A DNA stretch of 64,000 bases from Pogonophryne albipinna (taxonomy: Eukaryota; Chordata; Actinopteri; Perciformes; Artedidraconidae): NCBI GenBank assembly GCA_028583405.1, contig JAPTMU010000048.1, positions 432,883-496,882 of the forward strand, written 5' to 3'. Below are positions 12,587 to 25,383 of this stretch, in pieces. The position numbers and the translations under genes are program-made. Within the stretch, counting starts at the first letter, position 1. Each line of letters opens with the position of its first letter. Below the pieces are notes generated by a model. The model ran no database searches and had not been told where the DNA came from. It was given only the letters and a program-made list of their open reading frames with translations.

Positions 12587-13780
12587 GTGACTGCCGATGT
12601 CCGCACCGCTGTGCAGGAGACGTTGAGGGAGGGAGAGCTACGGAACTTCACAGTCTAATCTCCCGACCTGATATTTTAATTTTGTATTCAATCAATATAT
12701 TTCTGGAAAAGGAAACTGTGCGCTGTAACCCCTAACCCTAACAGCGGTAGATATATATTCATTTATAAAAATTAAAAAAGGGGGAAAAAAGGGCACTTTC
12801 TCTGGAGGAAGAAAAAGGGCAAGGGCTCAAGCCCACTTTGATGTGTGCACGTGCCTGCTGACATGCAGATTAGTATAGCATAAGGATGAAGAAGAAAAAT
12901 ACATACTTTATTAATCCCACAAGGGAACATTCAGTTATACGATGTTAGTAAATATACACAATCAAAAACATACACCTGCATCTTTACAGGTATGTGTCAG
13001 AGCTAAGAGGCTGCCATGGGTTTGCACCTGGAAGTAGTTCAGGACCCGTCTTTCTTTCGGCACGGACAGGGACTCGAACCAGGGACTCGAACCAGGGACT
13101 GAGTTGCTGCTGCCCCCAATACAATTGAAGAAGTAAGTCCTTTTATCATCACTTGTTTGTTTGCAACATACAATATAAACAAAAGACTCTGCAGCTACAG
13201 ATAGCAGAACATTAAAAATACTTAATCTTTACTGCAACTTCTTTAAATAGTTATAATATAACAGCTTATTTTGTAAAATCTTGATCAGAACAGTAACTAA
13301 ACTCGACATAGGAAATGTGGTGTGATAAAAAGTAATATAATTGTGTCTGAAAGTAATAAAGTAAAAGTCTAAAGTACTTTTTCCTCAGTATATATGGGAC
13401 TCAAATATATGTTCACATATGTTCATTTAATTCATTTATTATTTTAACAGTTACTTACCTGCATAGATCTTTAATTGTATTAATCTTGTACTGTCCTGTT
13501 TTTCAATCTCACTCTGTTAATGCTTAAACTCATGCTTAAAAGGTCAATCTTATCTTATACTTTCCTATGTTATCTGAACTGAACACAGTATAGCACAGGA
13601 TGATTGAGTTGAGTGACTTTCATTTCAGAACTCTGAGGAAAAAAATCCAGAATCAGGGTTAAGTTTTTCACATTCCACATGTTTTGTTCTCAAATGGCCC
13701 TAATCCTCTTCCGTACAACATCTTATACTAACATATTAACTGTTTGCACAAGAGGTTTTTTTTTGTAAACCCCGTCAGAG
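12587..13780. other. Intergenic sequence with LINE-tail fragment
   Basis: At 12895-12945 TACTTTATTAATCCCACAAG is the reverse complement of a common fish LINE 3' tail. At 13067-13101 GGGACTCGAACCA is tandemly repeated. The remainder is AT-rich with no recognisable gene. Confidence 0.4.
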
Positions 13781-13839
13781 TGATCCCTCTCGCTGTGTTT
13801 GTCCTCTCTCTGTAGCTACAGGTTGCTCACCTGTGTCTG

Positions 13840-14130
13840 CAGGAGCGCTCACTGTCAAAGCGCGCTCACAGCAGCGGTTACGCGCAGCCATTCCAACACA
13901 TCACATTCCCGGCGGTGCGTCGGAACGAAGCGCAAGCGACGACAACCCCGATGAATATTAACCGTTAAAACCCGTTTGGTAACTAACCGACGTCCACGCG
14001 GGTGTTTGCACCGAACACTAACGGCTGAACAGAAGAACCGTTGGTGTGAAAAGTGCAGCTGTTAACGCCACGTCGACTAAAACAAACAAACTCTGACAGG
14101 TGTTTCTCTTTTTTCTCGGAGTTCCCCACC
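13840..14130 (+). promoter_or_regulatory. cadps2: Probable cadps2 promoter / 5' UTR region
   Basis: CpG-rich patch (GCGCTC, GCGCGCTC, TTACGCGCAG, GGCGGTGCGTCGG, GCGCAAGCGACG) directly upstream of the cadps2 start, contrasting with AT-rich surroundings. It suggests a CpG-type, TATA-less promoter. The transcription start cannot be placed from sequence alone. Confidence 0.45.
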
Positions 14131-14469
14131 ATGCTGGACCCGTCCTCCAGCGAAGACACGGGCGGGGAGTCCGACCCAGAAGTTGTGCAGGAGGCTCCCA
14201 GGAAACATGCTCCTTCTATGGGGGGGAAACGTGGAAACAACCGGAGAAACCCCCCCGCACCTGGAGCTGCTGTCCCCGGGAAAGGTGCTCCGAAAGACTG
14301 CAACAATACAGGTGAAGAGGAGGAGGAGGAGAAGAAGGAGAGGGAGAGGATCCAGAAGGAGGAAGAGGAGAGGAAGACTAAAGTGCAGATTTATGTGTTT
14401 GTCCTCCGGTGCATTGCCTACCCCTTCAACGCCAAGCAGCCCACAGACATGGCCCGGCGGCAGCAGAAG
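14131..14469 (+). CDS. cadps2: First coding exon of calcium-dependent secretion activator 2 (CAPS2)
   Basis: Starts at ATG in CCCCACCATGC, a good Kozak context, and ends CAGCAGAAG|GTGAGA; 113 codons, phase 0 out. The start MLDPSSSE and the end [20 protein letters not shown] followed by ARRQQK are diagnostic of CAPS1/CAPS2. Between them lie a low-complexity Gly/Pro/Asn stretch and an E/K/R-rich charged segment (about residues 62-85). CAPS proteins prime dense-core vesicle exocytosis via C2, PH and MUN-like domains encoded by later exons, which are not in this window. Paralogue choice (cadps2 rather than cadps) rests on linkage to iqub. An in-frame upstream ATG at 14053 exists but the conserved start is at 14131. 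Confidence 0.93.
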
Positions 14470-15160
14470 GTGAGAGAAACACCTGTTTGCTTTCAAGAGA
14501 CCAACAATATATTTAATTTGATATAAAACAGCACGTCATCTCTATATTTGAGAAACATGTCCTAATGCTTCAGGATTCCTATGCGCAATGTACAATATTT
14601 AGGGTCGAAGCTCCTTTTAGAAATGAGTCAATTTAAAGCATATTCTCCCACCTGACACAATATTTCCAACAAACAACTACACTTTTAATATGTTTACAAT
14701 CATATGCACCTACTTATCAATTCGGCATATATTACATCCACCATGAATTGTTTAATTTGAACAAAATAGCTCCTTTTCTCTTTGATTCTCCTGTTGCTTT
14801 CACGCTGTTTCCGTATCACAACACTCCTTTGAGAGTGACCACTACCATTGTGAGCCAGCTGTTAAATTAGATATATCTCCTAAAAAACAAACAACGCTAT
14901 GTTTTTGTTGAAGTTAATGCCGAATTGAACAATCTACTGGACTTGTTGAATGTCATGTGTTTCTATAGTTGTGCTGTGTATATCTTCTTGGTTCGGGTCA
15001 CGTCTACCTTAAATTGAGTGAAATCCGAAAGGAATCTGGCATAGTGGTGAAGAGTTATGTGTGAATCAGGGGTATCTAGGTTGTTAAACCAATACTTTAT
15101 GCAGTTCTTTTTTAATTGCCTTGAACAATAACATTTGAATGAACCCACCACCCTGTAACA
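14470..15160 (+). other. Start of presumed cadps2 intron 1, unassigned sequence
   Basis: AT-rich, no exon or repeat structure recognised. Intron status is inferred from the donor at 14470 and the absence of any later recognisable cadps2 exon. Confidence 0.5.
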
Positions 15161-16713
15161 TTACACATTAAACAATGCTATCGATCTGCAGCTTCCATCC
15201 CATTGCGTAAAACCCCTCATCAGCCTTAAAACTGACTTCTTCTTAAAGTCTGCTTTGTTTGTGCTTACCTTAAACTCAGTGTAATCCATGCTACACGCCT
15301 TTTTTAAATGCAAACAAAATCTCCTTAAATCTGACAGGAATATCTCCTTAAAAGGCCTCTTAACCTTTAAGTTGCTTCCTTTGGTTTCATGTAACTGTTG
15401 GTTAAAATCTCTGCACATTACACATAGGTAGAGCTGCTTAAAAAAGCTTTATGTTCAGTTATTTATTTATTTCCGGATTGCATGCATTGGATATCAGGAT
15501 GCATTGAATCCCCGTCCTTGGCTGCACTCCATTCAAGGACCACTTTTGCTGATTAAGTGAAAACCCCCCCCCCCCCCCCCTCCCCCCCCTCAGATGAATG
15601 CAACTTGCTGCGGTGCTGGAGGGCAGCCTGGACCTGCGAGTTCTCACTCAATAAAACAAGCGCGGGATGCCAGTTCTGACTCCATGTTCCCACTGGGGAG
15701 CCTGGTAATGAGCGTCTCGTGGTGTTTGATTTCAATAAGCAGAGACGAGGTGTTTCCATCCAGAGAGTGATGAATCTGCTCTGACAGAAGGCAGACGTGG
15801 GAGTTTATTTGTGCAAGTTCAGAATATTAAACCCGTGTCACATTAATAAGACAGAAACTTGGGATCAAACACGAGGAAATCTGAGAGCATTTCCTCTCCA
15901 AGTGGTGCTGGAAGTCCTGCTTCTCCCGGCGCTGATTCATAAATAAACAGAGTGTGAAGTCTTTAGGAAAACGTGGCGATCGATTTGTTGTCTCGCAGAG
16001 GAAGTGGATTTCCTCGTGTCAGTAGTACTCCCCTGGTGCGAGGTGAGAGGCGTGTCTGTGTGTTGCTGGTTTGAATCCCTGGACTCCTGCCCAGCTCTGG
16101 ATCTCTGCAGGACGGAAAAATCAATAAAACTCTCTGTAGGCAGGGGGGGGGGGTTATCCAAGTGAAGTCTGACAGGAAGCAGATCTGAGAACAGCCATTG
16201 TTTTGTTTTTTATCAGAATGTCCTCACAACAATGGTCTGTACTGTTTGGCTTACACCATCACTTCCTGCTTTGCTTTACCATTGTTATGTACATCTTTTC
16301 TTTAGTCGATTGACGTTAATCTCCAACAATTTCACATAATCCTTCAATATCTTTTTTTATCTTACATAAACATTGTGTACTTTCTCCTGTACTATACCTT
16401 TGTTTCACTTGCACCATTTCTTATTGCACTATATATGACTTCCTTACTTATTTTGCCTTACGTTGATTGTACTTAGCACTGTTTGAGACGCATGGCACTT
16501 CAGATTTTCCTTGACAACCACCAAGATGTAGCTACTGTTCATCGGACAGTAACACCTTGGAAGCATGCAATTCATCCTGATATACTGTAATGTCAAGAAA
16601 CTCTGTATTCAACCACTTAAATGTGGATATTTCCTGCTTTTATCTCTGTTTTTATATCAAATCAAAGTCAATATCTTTAGGTTTTGGATGGAAAAAACTT
16701 GACATTTTAAGAT
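15161..16713. other. Unassigned intronic sequence with homopolymer C tract
   Basis: A poly-C tract with one T occupies about 15564-15589 and a shorter G run lies near 16144-16153. Otherwise no gene or repeat I can name. Confidence 0.45.
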
Positions 16714-17560
16714 CAAATCAAGTTTTATTTATAGAGCACATTTATAAACGATTTTTGGTCGAGCCAAAGTGCTGTACATATAATAAAAATAGCCTACAGT
16801 AGAGACACTTTACAGCAAATACAACAGCACAGATTGTTCAGAATATCAGTATGAGAAAAACGACACCCTCTGTCCTTAGACCCTCTGTCCTTAGACCCTC
16901 ACATCGTACAAGGAAAGACTTCCAGAGAAAACCCACAGTTTAAGGGGAACATGGGAGAAACCTCAGGGAGAGCAACAGAGGAGGGATCCCTCTCCCAGGA
17001 CGGACAGACGTGCAATAGATGCCGTGTGTAAATCGAAGAGATAATACATTTTACAGCATATAGACCGAATGTTAGGAAATGCATGTGTCTGTAATAAGAA
17101 GATGAATCCACGAGGATGTCAGCTACAATCCTGAGGAAGCCATCAGGGAAGCAGCATGACGAGACCCAAGGCAGGACCGCAGAGACAGGTTCAGCCACGA
17201 CCCGAAGTCCACGACTTAATCCAGAACTCAGGATAGAGGATTCAAGACACAGGACTACAGCAAGAGGATCAGCCTCGACTCAGGATCCCGGCGTAGATAT
17301 AGATACAAAACAAGAACAAAGATTTGGCTGGGTTAATCGGAACAAGAGAATACACAGACACAGACAGAGAGGGAAAAGGTCATTGGATCAAAGTTATTCT
17401 TGATAACCCTCTAGAAAAATCGCATGAACTTCCCCACTCAATCTATCAAGACCCGAGCAGTTCTATTAGATATAGGATAAGAAACAGAGAGAGGGAGCAC
17501 AACAACCTATCTCTTCGTCAGATGCACTCCCCCGCTTATCACCTTGGAGTTATAGAAACT
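16714..17560. mobile_element. Dispersed retroelement-like repeat
   Basis: Begins CAAATCAAGTTTTATTTATAGAGC, has AAAGTGCTGTACATA, and continues with GAGGGATCCCTCTCCCAGGA and CGGACAGACGTGCAATAGAT, a combination familiar from many fish genomes. No intact reading frame; the class (LINE 3' region or other) is uncertain. Confidence 0.45.
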
Positions 17561-17685
17561 GGGATGGACGCTTATTTTTTGACAATATTAGACTAACATC
17601 GAACCGATTTATATATAGAATAATCAGTACATTAGTTCATAATGAAAGTAGTCATTAGTAGCAGCCCTTGTGCCTTTCATTTATA

Positions 17686-18421
17686 CCCTTGCCACACGAG
17701 GACGATAACGGACCGCAATCGTTATCAAAAAAGTCTTCCGTCCACACGAGACCGCTCAAAACGCTGTAGTATATATGCCAGGCCTGTAAGTGGCGCTGTA
17801 GTCCTGCCACAAAAGCAGCAAAGAAGACTTCCCGCGCCTGGTTGCCATGGTTGCCCTTCTGTTTATTCTCCGCTCTGGCTCTTTTTCTCCCTCCCCGAGG
17901 CAAGCACTGTAATTCTCTCCGGTAGTCCACCAGCAGATGACAAACACCCACCTCTCCGCCTCTTCCAAGGGACGAGGGGACCGTGCGGCAGAGTTTCAGT
18001 TCAATTTTTTTCCGCCGGTCAACATGTCCGTTAAAGTTGAAATCTTCCAGACAAAATTAGAAAAGTGCTGGTCAAAGGTCTTCTTTGTTATTTATTGAGC
18101 TTTAAAACAAATTGATAACGACTCTATATAATCATATAAGAATAAAAAACGGAGCCTCTCTTTTCCCCCCCCTCTTCGGACAGCCCAGCAGCTGATCTCT
18201 GAGCAGGAGAGGCGGGGCTATTGCGTCATCGTTATCAGGACATGATCGTATAGGCGTAAACACGGAGCCGTTTGCCCCCCCAGAGCGTTTCGTTTGCAGA
18301 TCTACCCACCTAGGGACCCGTTATCGTTATCTGCGTTTCCGTATCGGCGTCGTGTGGCCGAACGTCTATCTGACAGAGAACTGTAGCAGATACGACCGTT
18401 TTCGTCCTTGTGTGGCAAGGG
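17686..18421. mobile_element. Inverted-repeat DNA element, about 736 bp
   Basis: Ends CCCTTGCCACACGAGGACGA and, as reverse complement, CCCTTGCCACACAAGGACGA. Inside lie further symmetric motifs (CGTTATC, GATAACG). No clear target duplication and no coding sequence, so the superfamily is open. An internal block (AATAAAAAACGGAG..CAGCCCAGCAGCTGATCTC) is shared with the hAT element at 24957-26730. Confidence 0.7.
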
Positions 18422-19475
18422 CATCAGAAACCTGAAGTGTTGCCGATGACGTCCACTGTTACGTAACCTCAGAGTTAATCCGTATACTCAGGAGTGTCCA
18501 AATCAGGTTTTTTGGACCTGCATCCTGTTCAAACTCCACTAAAACTAAGTGTTGTTATTTTCCATTGCACGCTCAAACTGACATATAATGATTTTCTCTG
18601 TTTGACAAGCTGCTGCTGTTCTACGTTGATGCTTTAAAGCTAATTGGAAGCTATATTGATCAGTTAGCTGAAACCTGCAGTTCCATGCAAATGCATCACC
18701 AACTGTTATGGCGGCACGATTTGAAAAATGGACCCTGAGTGAAACAACATTCACATTTTCATCGAGGAATACATTCAAAGGATCATGGTGCCATATGATT
18801 TCTGTACCAAACACAGATTTGTAAGAAGTCTTTAGAACACTGTCAACGGGCCGGGACTTATTTCATTCAGATGTTTGGCCTTTGCCACATATTGCGCTTC
18901 GTGCGATTTGGATAATTTCGCTAGCATTTGGATCGATTGCAACCCTTTGTGCAGAAAAAAGGTAAAGATGTAGTGTTGTGCAGGAGCGTAGAGCGATGCT
19001 GGAAATGTTTCCCTTCCCTCCTGTCTGAAGTGATTGAAGACTAATAATAGTTCTGACGGAAAACGTTTTCTCCGTCTGGATCCCGTCAGTTCCTGTTGGC
19101 CGCCGTGCCTCTGGAGGCGGAGGTAATGATGCAGCCGGTGCTTAGCGCCGGCCTACGCTCAGACTCCATGATGCTCTCACCCCCCAGAACACACTTTAAT
19201 GATGACATGGGTGCTGTTACTTGTGGAAAGAAACACAGCAATGCTCCATACATGACTGCATGTGGGGGGAAAGGACAAATATGCTACGATGACTTTGTTT
19301 CTCTTTTGAAATCAACATGTCCTGTTTAGGTGAATTCACATTTTCTTTACTTTGAAATAACCATAACAATTTCAACTCAAAGGTCCATTTATAACTAATC
19401 TAAATTGTTCAATTAAAAGTTGAAGCCACTTTGCTAAAAATACTTCTAGTTGCAACCACCCCCCCCCCCCCGCCT
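18422..19475. other. Unassigned intronic sequence
   Basis: No exon, RNA gene or repeat structure recognised. Confidence 0.4.
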
Positions 19476-19680
19476 GAAACGCCTCCATTGGACTCCTTTG
19501 TTTTACTTCAGGAACATAATGACATCCCTATGGAACATTCACGCTTCTACTGGCTAGCGCTAAAACACTTTGTACGTTATAGGTTAAGGGGCGGGACATC
19601 TCTAAGCGGTTGACCAATCACAACAGAGCCGGCCAGCTAACCAATCGGAGCATTTAGCAAATTGTGAACTCCTACAAGTC
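19476..19680. mobile_element. Dispersed repeat, copy 1 (CAATCACAACAGAGCCGG family)
   Basis: Shares ordered blocks with 36975-37135: CCTCCATTGGAC, GACATC, TTCTACTGGCTAGCGCT, ACGTTATAGGTTAAGGGGCG, GGTTGACCAATCACAACAGA. This copy continues past the point where the other runs into the 57-bp minisatellite. Confidence 0.65.
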
Positions 19681-20970
19681 TCATTAAAATCTGGCCAATA
19701 GTTTTTCTTAATCTTACTGAAAAACAAACAAAGCACCCAAATTCCCCAACTGAAAACCAGCATCCGTAGCAAAGGTCATATTTATTAAATCTATCTATTG
19801 AAGTAAAATGACCTGCACTGCTCTCGAGTTTCCATCATTTTGAGGCATGCTTTGCCAACTGTGAAAGCCATGTGGCCAAAGGTTTATCATTTATTGATTG
19901 CTTTCCTCTTCAGTCAGAAATCCATTTTCTTCCCGGTTTACATATTGAAACATTAACAGCTTGTCTGCGCTTTGTGTAACACCGATATGCACCAGACTGA
20001 CCGTAAACCCTGACACCTTTTGGGAGGACGTTTAGTCAAGAAGCTGAAGCAGAGAAACCAGCCGTGCAACATCTGCTCTTTCCTTGTTGACACAGTGAGA
20101 ATGTTCAGCGTGAGTTTAACAGATCTTCTTTGCTCTTTGTGAAGCAGCCACAAAAAGAGCTCTTTATAGTCTCTCATGCTCAGCTCTTGTCTGACATTAT
20201 TGAAAGTCTTTGAGTTGTTGAAGATCAAGGAAGTGATGAATGGTGTAAATAATTCTCTCTCAAAGGGCTTTTGTGTGATGTTTTGTGAACGTGTCTGTAT
20301 TGATTACACGTGGTGAGAATCAGACAAGAGGAAGGAAGCGGTCCAGGTTTCACCCCAAGGCCGTCTAGTTAACACGAAGGATGTTTATTTCCCAGAGAGC
20401 CTCTCCGGTTCATCCCTAATTCTGATAAATAATTAACATTTCAAGTTGAATCAGCAGACTGCCTCCACAACACTGACTGGTGCATGACTCCGAATAACCA
20501 TATGATGAGAGGAGGGGTCAATAGTAACCTTGTTTTCTTTATTCTCTTTCCCTTGTTATTGTAAATGGCACACAGGTATCCCAGGCCAATCTAGGTCAAA
20601 TTCCTTTACAACCACACAAGGGTTTGTTTTGAGACAACGATACACAACATGTTGGAATCCTAGGCCTTCACTGTGTGGACACATGTTGATTCTCAATCTG
20701 AGGATCTTGATTAAAGCCCTGTATGCAATTATTTCCCTGAGTTCCAGCGCCTTCTTTCAATAGTTGTTCCAATGATAAGAGAGATTATAACTGTATGCAG
20801 CTGTCTTGAGACAAAGCGCTGCATCCAGGATCTTTGTTATTAGAGCAATCTGCCATCTGTGTGTATCCGCTCCAAGCGTTTAGTTGAAGACGCCTCATCT
20901 TTTTGGGAAAAGTGCTAGTGACGCTGCTGTAGGAAATGGCAGCGAAGCTTGCTTAGCCTCTGTCTATCTT
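19681..20970. other. Unassigned intronic sequence
   Basis: No gene or named repeat seen. Short reading frames here have no recognisable motifs. Confidence 0.4.
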
Positions 20971-20977
20971 TCCTGAT

Positions 20978-21440
20978 CTTAATGTCGGACAGACACTATA
21001 TTAAAAAAAAAAGAAGAGAGAAACGCTAATTTGTCGAGGCGCAAGCTGTCATCCAAAGAACAAGAGGTTTTAGTTTTTGTTGATAACGTCACGAGTTTGT
21101 ATCTTTCAGTGTTGAGGTGGGCATCGTTAGATTCTGTGTCTCCTTACGATCATAAACGATGTGTTGGATGTGCAGCTAGGATAAGTAATAAGGGAGCTAG
21201 GAGTGATTTTCGGTGCAGTAATAGGTTAGCATTTTTCGCTCGGTTAATTCAGAGGCTCACTGTTAGCATTGTGTGTTTTTTTTTAAAAAAAAATGAAAAA
21301 GATCAGTTACATGAGTTTTTTCCCGTTATATGTATATAAAATATTCATAGTTTATTAAATATTAAGGTTCCTTAGACGTTGTTTCCTGCAAATGACGCGA
21401 TTTCGGCCCCGGAACCGGATCCGTTGTGCTTAAGAGGTGG
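20978..21440. mobile_element. Possible decayed relative of the TTAA elements at 30042 and 34968
   Basis: GTTAGCATTTTTCGCT..GGTTAATTCAGAGGCTC..TTGTGT matches GTTAGCATTTTTTCGCTTAG..TAATTCAGAGAC..CTTGTGT at 35378-35435, and GACAGACACTATATT resembles GACGGACACTATAATT at 31008. Ends not resolved. Confidence 0.35.
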
Positions 21441-22955
21441 TCGTTTTCTCAAAATGAGTTTTTTTCTCATATTCTGAGTGGGAAATGTCCACTTCAGTAG
21501 CACTTACATTCACCAAACCTTCCAGTTTTATTCCTATTAATATTATGAAGGTTTTTACAGAAGGGTTTGTTTATATATCATTCATAGCCTGAATTATATA
21601 ACATGTTATACCTAAAAACATGGCGAAAATTGATATTTTAGGGCTGTTGACAGTATTTTCTGATTTATGGAGTGATAAAAAGAGATATCCAAAATCCCTT
21701 CTGTAAAAACTTTAGATTCTAATATGACTACAAAATGAAATAAGAATTTTGAACCTGCTTTATCCAATGTTCAGATTTGTGTTCCTGAAATGTATTTAAT
21801 GTATGGCTCATTTGCATATTTAAACATGCTATTTCAAAAAACAATTGTCTTAATGTAAGTCATTAACTGGAGAAATGTCTTGCCGATATCTTTAAGTAAA
21901 ACAAATGACCCTATTCACCTGTTGTGTCTCGCCTTAAGAGCAAAAGGGACATGCTAGTGCGTCAACCAATGGAGAGTTAGTGTACACGTTGGGATGAGAC
22001 TCCTTTCTGAGCCCTTTTTTCTATTATTTACATTGAGGACTGAGCACATGCCGTTGCTTGTGGCCGCCATGAGAAAAAGCACTGCAATCAGCTTCTTCTT
22101 CAGATGTTTTGTTGTGGTTGCCCGAGAGCTGCAGTTGAAAATATCCCAAGTTTGCAGAAAAGTGCTGGTGACTTCGCTGTAGAGAGAAGCTCTGGGGGCG
22201 CTTTCTTCTCGATGAAACGCTGGCATGAGGGCTTTCTCCAGCACTCTTCTGCCAGAAAAAGACGCCCTCAGATCTTTACCCCCAGAATCCTGAGCAGAGT
22301 CTGGTTGATGTGTGGCTGCAGGAGGCAGAGCAGCAGCCTGAAGCTACGGAGGGTTAACCACCTCTCTGCCTCTCACATCAGCTCTGAGACTTCTGAACTC
22401 TTCCTGCTCACAATCTGTCATTTCAGTCTCCTTCAATGTCTTCCTCATCATTTGAACCGAAGGAGGGAAACCTTTATGCTGTGTTACTGCCTTGCATATC
22501 TCAGCAGAATACTCACCGAGGCTTTTCAAATGTAAAATGTAGTAAAGGTGGAAGCTGGATACAGAGTCCATTGTGACGTAATGAAAATGAGAGAATCCTG
22601 TATCTGTGTGTCCTGACATTGAGAGGGAACTGCCACCTGTTGTTTCCTCGTCTCCTCCTCCAGTCTTCCCCCGGTGTTTCTGTTTTTGTCTCGTTTCCAA
22701 GCGCCTGGCAAACGGAGCAGGGAAACTGCAGAAACCCCTCCTGATGGAGTCCCACGCATCCCTCCACCCTCCTGCACACATCTAATCCCCTGGCAGCTGT
22801 TTATTACACAAACAAGATAAACGCCATCGCTGCAAGAAGCCTCTTCAGCTGTTTGTTTTCTGCGGGGCGCGATTTTTGGCCACAAATCAGCTGGAGGCGA
22901 ATTCTGTCCTCCTTTGTCATCCCTTCTTCTCTGTCAGTTTCCCTGAGCTCTTTAA
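21441..22955. other. Unassigned intronic sequence
   Basis: Mostly AT-rich, then more balanced composition from 22000. No convincing exon. Several overlapping 60-140 codon frames at 22100-22880 on both strands show no motif I recognise. Confidence 0.4.
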
Positions 22956-22959
22956 AGGT

Positions 22960-23008
22960 TATGCTCCTCCTCCTCCTCCTCCTCCTCCTCCTCCTCCTCC
23001 TCCTCCTC
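22960..23008. repeat. (CTC)n trinucleotide microsatellite
   Basis: About 15 consecutive CTC units. Confidence 0.95.
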
Positions 23009-23677
23009 TCTGAAGTGAAAGGATGTCTCAGCAGGACTCAGATCAGGGAGCTCCATGAAGAGCATCAGACAGCGAGGCCCCGGGGCCAAAGAGGGTCCTG
23101 ACTCAAACTCTCAGCAGTCAGCAGAACATTACAGTACCATGAGAGCAACACTTCTTCCACAAGCAGTACTGTAGCACGGCTGCAGGATGCATGTGTGTGA
23201 GAATACACACTCAGTTTGCTGAGAAATAAACCAACAGACGCACATCGGTTTCATCACCTAATGAGATAATGGAACAACTCTCAATACGTAAGATTCACTT
23301 TGTGCTGTTTCTACTAGGGCTGTTAATGTGATTCACCTGGAGACCTTATCGCATTAAATAGAAATTATGCTTTTTTTAAAACACATTCCCACGTTTGACT
23401 TCATCCGGTCATTTCAGCACAGATTTATTTGTCCATGAATTCCATTGCAGTGAAAATGCAAAGAAAGTAGAGGAATCAGCATAAACTCAGATCACTGGAC
23501 ATCGGTAAGCAAACGTAGCTACCTCGCTGTAACGGAACAACTGAACTCATTGGCTTCAGGTGCGGTGAAGCCTGAGGAAAGGCATTTTGCTGAACCATGC
23601 CCCAGTAGTGGGAGACCGTGGACAGGGTCTCCACTGTAGGAACAGATAGTGCTTGTAATATGATAGCAGCAGAGATA

Positions 23678-24956
23678 ATATGCCCTGTGTCGCACACATT
23701 ATACGGAGGGCAATCACAGTACGAACACTACCATTTGAGCATATATCCTGTGTCGCACACATTATACGGAGGGCAATCACAGTACGAACACTACCATTTG
23801 AGCATATATCCTGTGTCGCACACATTATACGGAGGGCAATCACAGTATGAACACTACCATTTGAGCATATATCCTGTGTCGCACACATTATACGGAGGGC
23901 AATCACAATACGAACACTACCATTTGAGCATATATCCTGTGTCGCACACATTATACGGAGGGCAATCACAGTATGAACACTACCATTTGAGCATATATCC
24001 TGTGTCGCACATATTATACGGAGGTTAATCACAGTACGAACACTACCATTTGAGCATATATCCTGTGTCGCACACATTATACGGAGGGCAATCACAGTAT
24101 GAACACTACCATTTGAGCATATATCCTGTGTCGCACACATTATACGGAGGGCAATCACAATACGAACACTACCATTTGAGCATATATCCTGTGTCGCACA
24201 CATTATACGGAGGGCAATCACAGTATGAACACTACCATTTGAGCATATATCCTGTGTCGCACATATTATACGGAGGTTAATCACAGTACGAACACTACCA
24301 TTTGAGCATATATCCTGTGTCGCACACATTATACGGAGGGCAATCACAGTACGAACACTACCATTTCAGCATATATCCCGTGTCGCACACATTATACGGA
24401 GGGCAATCACAGTACGAACACTACCATTTGAGCATATATCCTGTGTCGCACACATTATACGGAGGGCAATCACAGTATGAACACTACCATTTGAGCATAT
24501 ATCCTGTGTCGCACATATTATACGGAGGTTAATCACAGTACGAACACTACCATTTGAGCATATATCCTGTGTCGCACACATTATACGGAGGGCAATCACA
24601 GTATGAACACTACCATTTGAGCATATATCCTGTGTCGCACACATTATACGGAGGGCAATCACAATACGAACACTACCATTTGAGCATATATCCTGTGTCG
24701 CACACATTATACGGAGGGCAATCACAGTACGAACACTACCATTTCAGCATATATCCCGTGTCGCACACATTATACGGAGGGCAATCACAGTACGAACACT
24801 ACCATTTGAGCATATATCCTGTGTTGCACACATTATACGGAGGGCAATCACAGTACGAACACTACCATTTGAGCATATATCCTGTGTCGCACACATTATA
24901 CGGAGGGCAATCACAGTATGAACACTACCATTTGAGCATATATCCTGTGTCGCACA
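23678..24956. repeat. 63-bp minisatellite, block 1 (about 20 copies)
   Basis: Unit starts CGCACACATTATACGGAGGG and ends GAGCATATATCCTGTGT. 63 is a multiple of three, so frames stay open on both strands. A variant unit (CACATATTATACGGAGGTTA) returns at about 24006, 24258 and 24510, a 252-bp four-unit higher-order repeat. Each unit is 21 codons of hAT transposase in the frame beginning CGAACACTACCATTTGAG. Confidence 0.97.
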
Positions 24957-25383
24957 TAGGGCTGGGCGATTTGGCCTAAAAATAAAATCTCGATTTTTTT
25001 CTAACTAATGGACAATTTTCGATTTAAACCTCAATTTTTTTCTGTTTTTTTCTAAACAAACCAGACCAAGGCAAAATTTAAATACATATTTTCTTTATTA
25101 ACACAATACAAATAAATGAGATTACCAAGTAGTCTAGGCCTATGTAAACAAATCAGTTGTTCAAGAATAAAAAAAATAAAATAAAAACAGCACCACGGCA
25201 CTTGGCTGTCATTAATGTGCAAAGATTTTTTTTAAATCAAACTGAAAAAATAATCTCTTTTAGGCCATCCCTGAAAAAACTTGTAAAATGAAATACAACA
25301 AATAATAAATAATGATAATGAAATGAATAATAAAAAAATACCCTCAAACAAAATAACATCCCTTTAACTTTCTAGAAAGTTGT

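Noticed and set aside
13060..13105. tRNA or SINE B box in reverse (GGGACTCGAACC, twice)
   Set aside because: Tandem duplicate of a short motif with no A box or cloverleaf around it.
14053..14130. Upstream in-frame ATG of the cadps2 exon (26 extra codons)
   Set aside because: The extra residues do not resemble CAPS N-termini, and the ATG at 14131 has the better context and the conserved MLDPSSSE start.
17686..18421. Exact target duplication for the CCCTTGCC element
   Set aside because: Flanks CATTTATA and CATCAGAA agree only in part; superfamily left open.
22104..22885. Overlapping frames of 90-145 codons on both strands, suggesting a missed exon
   Set aside because: No family motif and all strands open. 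I could not relate any to cadps2 or another gene.
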